The notes beneath the pieces were generated by a model. It searched no databases, was not told where the DNA came from, and was given only the letters and a program-made list of their open reading frames with translations. Shown here piece after piece: positions 58,981-64,000 of a stretch of DNA of 64,000 nucleotides (its first letter is position 1; each line of letters begins with the position of its first letter). The DNA is from Kryptolebias marmoratus (lineage: Eukaryota; Chordata; Actinopteri; Cyprinodontiformes; Rivulidae): NCBI RefSeq assembly GCF_001649575.2, contig NC_051443.1, positions 4,352,642-4,416,641 on the forward strand, read 5' to 3'. Position numbers and translations under genes: made by a program.

Positions 58981-59386
58981 TTGGGGAAGAGGGTCCGTCG
59001 GATAGTCGAACCTCAGATTCAGGAAGAGCAGTGTGGTTTTCGTCCTGGTCGTGGAACACTGGACCAGCTCTATNNNNNNNNNNNNNNNNNNNNNNNNNNN
59101 NNNNNNNNNNNNNNNNNNNNNNNNNNNNNNNNNNNNNNNNNNNNNNNNNNNNNNNNNNNNNNNNNNNNNNNNNGGGGAAGACCCAGGACATGCTGGAGGG
59201 ACTATGTTTCTCGGCTGGCCTGGGAACGCCTTGGGATTCCCCCGGAGGAGCTGGCCCAGGTGGCTGGGGAGAGGGAAGTCTGGGTTTCCCTGCTTAGGCT
59301 GCTACCCCCGCGAACCGACCCCGGATAAGCGGAAGTGGATGGATGGATGGATGGATGGATGGATGGATGGATGGATGGATGGATGG
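58981..59386 (+). pseudogene. Rex3 (RTE) RT piece and C terminus around a gap, GATG tail
   Basis: Before the gap: KRVRRIVEPQIQEEQ then CGFRPGRGTLDQLY, an undamaged RT motif. After it: [49 protein letters not shown], stop, then (GGAT)n at 59338-59386. Both sides are in good condition, so a fairly young copy with about a kilobase of RT probably lies in the gap. Confidence 0.8.
59074..59173. other. Assembly gap, 100 N
   Basis: It sits inside the Rex3 RT. Frames across it are not real. Confidence 0.98.
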
Positions 59387-59589
59387 GTGGTGTTGGGGAT
59401 CTATCCCTTTTAATTTCAAAGTCAATTTAGAAAATGGTCTTTCAAAGATACAAAAAAAGGTGCTTCTGAATGCCACAGAATTTTTCAGTTGGGAGGTTTA
59501 CCAAATTCAAGTGGCAACAAAGTTTGCATTAGGAGACTGGAGGACTGTTAAATAAACAGACTTTAATCCAGAAAGGGGCATAGTAAAGC

Positions 59590-59940
59590 AGTGGTCTGTC
59601 GCCTAACAGCCAGAAGGCCACAGGATTACCTCCTGATCTTTATGTGTGGAGTTTACATGTTCTTCCTGGACACTCTTGGGTTTACTTCAGATACTCTAGT
59701 TTCTTTCCACAGACCAAAAACACACATGTTCACTGGTTCACTGGTAACTCTAAATTGTCCCTAGGTGTGAGTGAGAGCGTGAATGGTTGTCTTCATTTGT
59801 CTCTATGTGTTCCTGTGATGGACTTATGACCTGTCCAGGGTGTCCCCTGCCTCTCATACGGCGACTGCTGGAGATAGGCACCAGCTCCCCGTGACCTGGA
59901 AAAGAAAAACCAGTTAAAGAAAATTAATTAATGGATGGAC
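59590..59940 (+). repeat. Family T copy
   Basis: gcagtggtctgtcgcctaac, tgtggagtttacatgttctt, ggtaactctaaattgtccct, gtgatggacttatgacctgt and a final aattaatggatgg follow the order seen at 22888 and 35470. Confidence 0.65.
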
Positions 59941-60044
59941 ACTCCAGAAAACATGTCTTTGTCCTTAACTCAGAACCTGCTTTTTTTGTTTTTTTATTGT
60001 TTATATATTTAAACTACCCTACATACCTGATTAACTCTGATTAA

Positions 60045-60430
60045 CTCTTTTGTTTGTCTGTTTGTAAAATATCTCATTAACTGGTGGATAGATTTTAACT
60101 AAACTTTCAGATAGTAATCATTGGATGTACATCTACAAACTGTTAACTTTCAAAGTCAACTTAATTCAAGATGGCTGTCACAGGTAACTGACATAAAAAA
60201 ACACAAAATGGCTATAACTTAGTCAATTTTACAGATATTGAGCAAATATCTGGTGAGGTAGTAGCTGATAGTCATTCACAACACCAGCAATATGTGCAAG
60301 CTCTCTCATGGGGCATAAGATTACACATCAGGAGTATTTTTTTTTTAATTTGACCAAAACATAATTTGTAAACATTAGATAATCTTGGTTTAAAACTCTG
60401 TCATTGAAGGCATTTTTTCAATGAATGCTA
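60045..60430 (+). repeat. Family S dispersed repeat, one unit
   Basis: It runs from gtttgtaaaatatctcatta through acatctacaaactgttaact, aagatggctgtcacagg and gatattgagcaaatat to a worn palindrome (ttttttcaatgaatgc). It is followed within 10 bases by LTR-like DNA. Confidence 0.7.
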
Positions 60431-60437
60431 GGGTTTT

Positions 60438-60900
60438 TGTCAGGATCGGTGGTTTGTTTTGTGTTTGTCTCTTTTTCCTCCACCGGATGCTGCCTAGGAG
60501 CAGAGCCCTGGAGAGGTGCGTGGTCAAACCCAGAGACACACCTGTGGTGCATTATCTGACTGATGTGGTGGATATTTAAGAAGCAGAGAGCTGACACTTC
60601 CTTGCCTGAGTGTTTGTTCACCTTGGTAACAAATCGTTCCAGAGAAAGGCCCTCTGAGCATTTTTTTCCCCGAGATAATTGCGTCCTGTGTTTTTTTTTT
60701 CCTCTCGTCAGGTTTACCTGGATTCCTCCGGAGTTCTTCGAGGAGGAGTTTCCCGGAGTTCGTTTAAACCCGAACCGCTGTCAGCCGCCAGCCCGCTTCT
60801 CCACTCTGCAAGACTACCTGTTCGCCCTCCAACAGTTCTTTGCCACTCCACGCCGCCCCAGGATCATTCTCTGCTCCTAACGAACCTCCATATGCTCCTA
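60438..60900 (+). mobile_element. LTR-like sequence, 3' end not found
   Basis: It starts TGTCAGGATCGGTGG, has a cacacctgtggtgcattatc block, a gatatttaagaagc TATA-type box near 60574 and a CpG-rich leader. This is the layout of a fish Gypsy LTR. The open frame at 60563-60880 starts at the promoter and has no known domain. Confidence 0.4.
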
Positions 60901-62432
60901 GTAAGCTTCCTCCCTCCGAGTATCCTTTATTTTCCCCTGGAATGGCTGACTACTAACCGCCTCCTCTCGTTGACAGTGGCTGAACTGGTAACCCGTTCCA
61001 GACTCCTGCTCCTGCTTTTTTTTCTTTCTTCTTTTTAGCTTGCTACAAGCACTGGGATTGTTCTGCCTATTATGAAAGTAAGGACGTGAAGGGAAACTTG
61101 TCTGAAATGAAGTAACAACAGGAAGCAGAGATCACTAACAGAAACTTTGCCAGCACTTGTTAATGACCAACTTCAAGACAAGTGGTAAGGACTTAAAGAC
61201 AAAATCTCTTTTGTTTATTGTGGCCTCTTTCTGTGTGTTTGACCTTCTGATTTCTCAGCTGCTCTCCCTTCTTCTGTCTCTCTCCTCCCCTTCCCACAGA
61301 CCTTTCTCTTTCCATAATCATCTAGACCTGCATATGGTCAGCTTTTTATTGGAACATACAAAGTGGTGCAAACATGCTTAAAGTTTTTATGCATATTTTT
61401 GGCAGTATTTTTTGTACTAGTGTTGCAGTTCCGCAGCATCACAGCTCTGCCTCTGTCTCCATTCCCTGCATGTCTCCTCGAAGCTGCAGACTGTGACCTT
61501 GTTTCCTGATTAGATGGTGCTCCCACTCTCTGCCTCTTATCACAAATACGACATTGATGGATGGCTCTAAGTAGCTGCTCTGCTGTTTAGGGCAAGAGGT
61601 CAAGGCAGCAGTTACTCTAACCTAATGTTGTTTTTTCTGTGACTTAATGCTGATTTCAGCTCATTAACAGGGGCTGCAGGAAATGGGAAAAGGAGAAATC
61701 TTCTAAATAAGCATCATGTCCTGAAGGTACTCTGATTTTTATGTAAATATTAACTTATCTCACACTCTTTATGTTTATGAAAAAAAACATTGCTTTTGAA
61801 GATTAAGGATGCAAGCCATGTACAAATATACATCAGCTAATTCACATTATGCAGCCTTTTTGCCTACAGGTTATAAAGGATTAGGAATGATTTTGCACTC
61901 AATTGAAGCAGCAGAGGATTCGGAGAATCAAAGCCCCTCAGACTCAGACTATTTTGGGCTGTTGTTAATAGTTCTTGTCAGCCGTAATTTTTAAGTACTT
62001 TAACCAATTCATTGCATAATTAGGTTAACAAAATTAGCTCATTGCAAAGTCAGTCAGTAGGCGGTAATGCAATAAAGTTATTAACATTCCAGATTTATAT
62101 AACCATTAATATAAAGGTGATCTGTCTTTCTCACATTTTTTCATGGGTAAAAATGGCATAAATTAATTAAAGAAATTAGTCTTCTCTGACTTGTTCTATA
62201 TACTTAAATTATTATTTTTTGGATCTTAAATTAGTTTAAAACCAGAAGAGAAATAATGTGCACCTGTTTGAACAAAAAGTTAAAGGAAATGCAAAAAAAA
62301 AAAGAGAGAGAGCGAGAAAAGCAGAATATAAAGCCAAGTTGTTGTTTTTTTTAAGTACCTTATCAGCTGTGACATCAGTCATATAGCATGGAGTACAGAG
62401 AAAAGGGGCATAAGTCTTCACTTCACTTTCAG
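60901..62432. other. No gene supported
   Basis: A frame at 61869-61994 follows a good splice-acceptor-like cctttttgcctacag but lacks a donor and any recognised domain. The rest is AT-rich. Confidence 0.4.
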
Positions 62433-62647
62433 AAGAAAGGTCAGAGGCACTCACCAAAGTGGAAGACTGCAGTGATCATTCCATGTCAGACTTCCTATCA
62501 CATCTTGTCTCTTCTTCAGATGAGTTCTGCAGCTCGCTGGCAGATAAAAGCTATACGACCATTTCCAAAGTCTCTTCTGCACTGAAAGGCTTCTTAATTT
62601 TTTGTGCCTCCTCTTTGTTCTTGGTCTTTACACTCTTTGCTCACTAA
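62433..62647 (+). CDS. Possible terminal exon of an unidentified membrane protein
   Basis: A pyrimidine-rich cttcacttcactttcag ends at 62432 and could be a splice acceptor. From there one frame runs 71 codons to TAA at 62645: an acidic, Ser-rich part (EDCSDHSMSDFLSHLVSSSD, DEFCSSLADKSYTTI) followed by a hydrophobic tail GFLIFCASSLFLVFTLFAH right at the stop, as in tail-anchored proteins. I do not recognise the family and see no partner exon. It could be chance; a frame of this length is not rare in 64 kb. Confidence 0.22.
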
Positions 62648-63087
62648 TGGAATGACCCCTCAGGGCAAGCTGGATGTTTATCTTTGGCTGTGAGAGCAGC
62701 CAGGTGCATGTACACAGTAACAGTTGTTTTGTTTTTTAAACAGCAAAGGCAGGAGGCCAAGTTTCTACTCAAACACTTCTTCAAAAAAACATGAAGAACA
62801 TATTTCAAAGAAAAAAAAATCTAGGGGCCCCTTGAAAGTCACACAGCTTCATAGTATAAATGGCAAAAATGCAGTAACTTCGTGTGTTGACCTACAATGG
62901 GAAAACAGTTGAATCTGGTGGAATACAATAAAAATGTCAAATACCTTTCTTCAAAATGAATCACTGATATTACAGAATGCATGATTTTATATTGTAAAAC
63001 TAGTGAGATTAGGAAAAATGTGGTTTTAATAGAAGCCATTTTTGGCCACAAAGCTGTTCAGAGAGAGTACTCCCCCACCCATGTAGT
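62648..63087. other. No gene seen
   Basis: AT-rich DNA. If the preceding exon is real this would be its 3' UTR, but no clear poly(A) signal stands out close to the stop. Confidence 0.4.
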
Positions 63088-64000
63088 GGCTGGGGAACCA
63101 CTGACCCGACGGAAGAAGCACTTCGAGGCTCTTATTAATTCAGCTACCATGTCCACCTTTGAGAAAGCAGAGTCTGAGGCCTCGGGAAAAGATAACAGCT
63201 CGGTATGGGGATACTCCCATGCTTCTGCCTGAGTGCCTCGATGTTAAAGTTGTCACTGGTGAACGAGAGTAGGTTCTGACTGTTGCCTGTGCTTATGCTC
63301 CAAACAGAAGTTCAGATTACCCGGCCTTTTTGGAGTCTCTGGATGGTGTCCTGAAAGGGGTGCTATCTGGGGTTGTTCTGTTAATGTCGCAAGAAGGCTC
63401 GGGGCAACATCTTTAGAGTGGCAGACTGGGGTAGTGGTTCCCATTTTTAAAAAGGTATCAGTGAGAGTGTTCCAACCATCGGGGAATCACACTTCTCAGC
63501 CTCCCTGAGAAAGTTTACTCTGGGGTATTGGAAGAGAGGCTCAGACCGATTGACAAACCTCAGATCTAACAGGAGCAGTGTGGGTTTCATCATGGTTGTG
63601 GAACAGTGGACCAGATCTTCATCCTTGTAGGGTTGCTAAGAGGGTTATGGGAGTTTGACTCTCCAGTTTACACGTGTTTTGTAGATCTGGAGAAGGCTTA
63701 TGACCGTGTTCCCCGAAGCATTCTGTGGGGTCGCTGTAGGTGTATGGGGTGCCTGGGTTGCTTTTGAGGGCTATCAGGTCCCTGTATAACCAAAGCAGGA
63801 GTTGTGTCTGCATTCTTGGCACAAAGTCAAGCTTGTTCTTGGTGCAGGTTGGACTCTGCCAGGGCTGGTCTTTGTCTCTGATCCTGTTTTTGGTGTTCAT
63901 GGACAGGATCTCAAGGTGCAGTCGTGGAGAGAAGTGTATCTGGTTTGGGAACCTCAGGGTCTCGTCTCTGCTTTTTGCAGATGACGTGGTTCTGCTGGCA
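63088..64000 (+). pseudogene. Rex3 (RTE) LINE, rearranged copy running off the window
   Basis: Segments are out of order. A linker piece (RRKKHFEALINSATMSTFEK) is followed by an endonuclease piece (CLCSKQKFRLPGLFGVSGWC-type, with a gttgcctgtgcttatgctcc block) at 63240-63390. Then the RT entry at 63414 has tggcagactggggtagtggt, which matches the known Rex3 primer region. RT continues: CGFHHGCGTVDQI-like text near 63580, DLEKAYDRVPRSILW near 63683, RAIRSLYNQSRSCVCILGTK near 63770, and FADDVVLLA at 63976-64000 with the catalytic pair intact. Frameshifts are several. Confidence 0.8.

Noticed and set aside
60563..60880. 105-codon frame in LTR-like DNA
   Set aside because: Begins at a TATA-type box within an LTR-like stretch and has no domain; more likely LTR R/U5 sequence.

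Overview
The window looks like teleost fish nuclear DNA, probably from a spiny-rayed fish. It is AT-rich, lacks bacterial-style gene packing, and is filled with old interspersed repeats. Several repeats are typical of teleosts: Rex3-type RTE LINEs, a Gmr1-like Ty3/Gypsy element, Tc1 transposons, a tRNA-derived SINE and PIF/Harbinger- and hAT-like DNA elements. Three runs of exactly 100 N mark assembly gaps. The species cannot be read from the sequence. I found no convincing host gene; one possible terminal exon with a membrane anchor lies near 62.5 kb. The window is best read as intergenic or intronic DNA made of nested mobile elements.

Layout. 0-6 kb: an LTR family (here LTR-A) in two orientations, a dispersed repeat of about 306 bp (here family S), and a SINE split by a 1.9-kb DNA transposon. 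6-12 kb: mostly unique AT-rich DNA with family S copies and a Rex3 tail. 12.2-16.6 kb: a decayed, 5'-truncated Ty3/Gypsy element with domain order gag, protease, integrase, RT, RNase H, which is diagnostic of the Gmr1 group. 20-21.4 kb: remnant of a LINE with a restriction-like endonuclease. 22.9-34.2 kb: SINE, LTR-A copies, a three-unit family S array and a hAT-like element holding a 108-bp inverted repeat and a BED zinc finger remnant. 35.8-41 kb: two Rex3 copies on opposite strands, one carrying a Harbinger-like element. 41.2-43.3 kb: LINE tails, a young-looking Tc1 cut by a gap and a decayed Tc1. 43.9-44.3 kb: a solo LTR with target duplication. 47.7-48.9 kb: a whole LTR retroelement insertion with a tRNA-Phe primer site, tandem leader hairpins and a gap. 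53-56.3 kb: a Rex3 piece and a minus-strand Gypsy element interrupted by a solo LTR. 56.8-61 kb: LINE and Rex3 pieces and LTR-like DNA. 63.1-64 kb: a scrambled Rex3 copy running off the end.

Nothing here forms a host pathway. The coding content belongs to the elements, and almost all of it is broken. The clearest biological signals are the unusual pol order at 12-16 kb, the hairpin array in the leader of the tRNA-Phe-primed element, and several nested insertions whose relative age can be read from target-site duplications.
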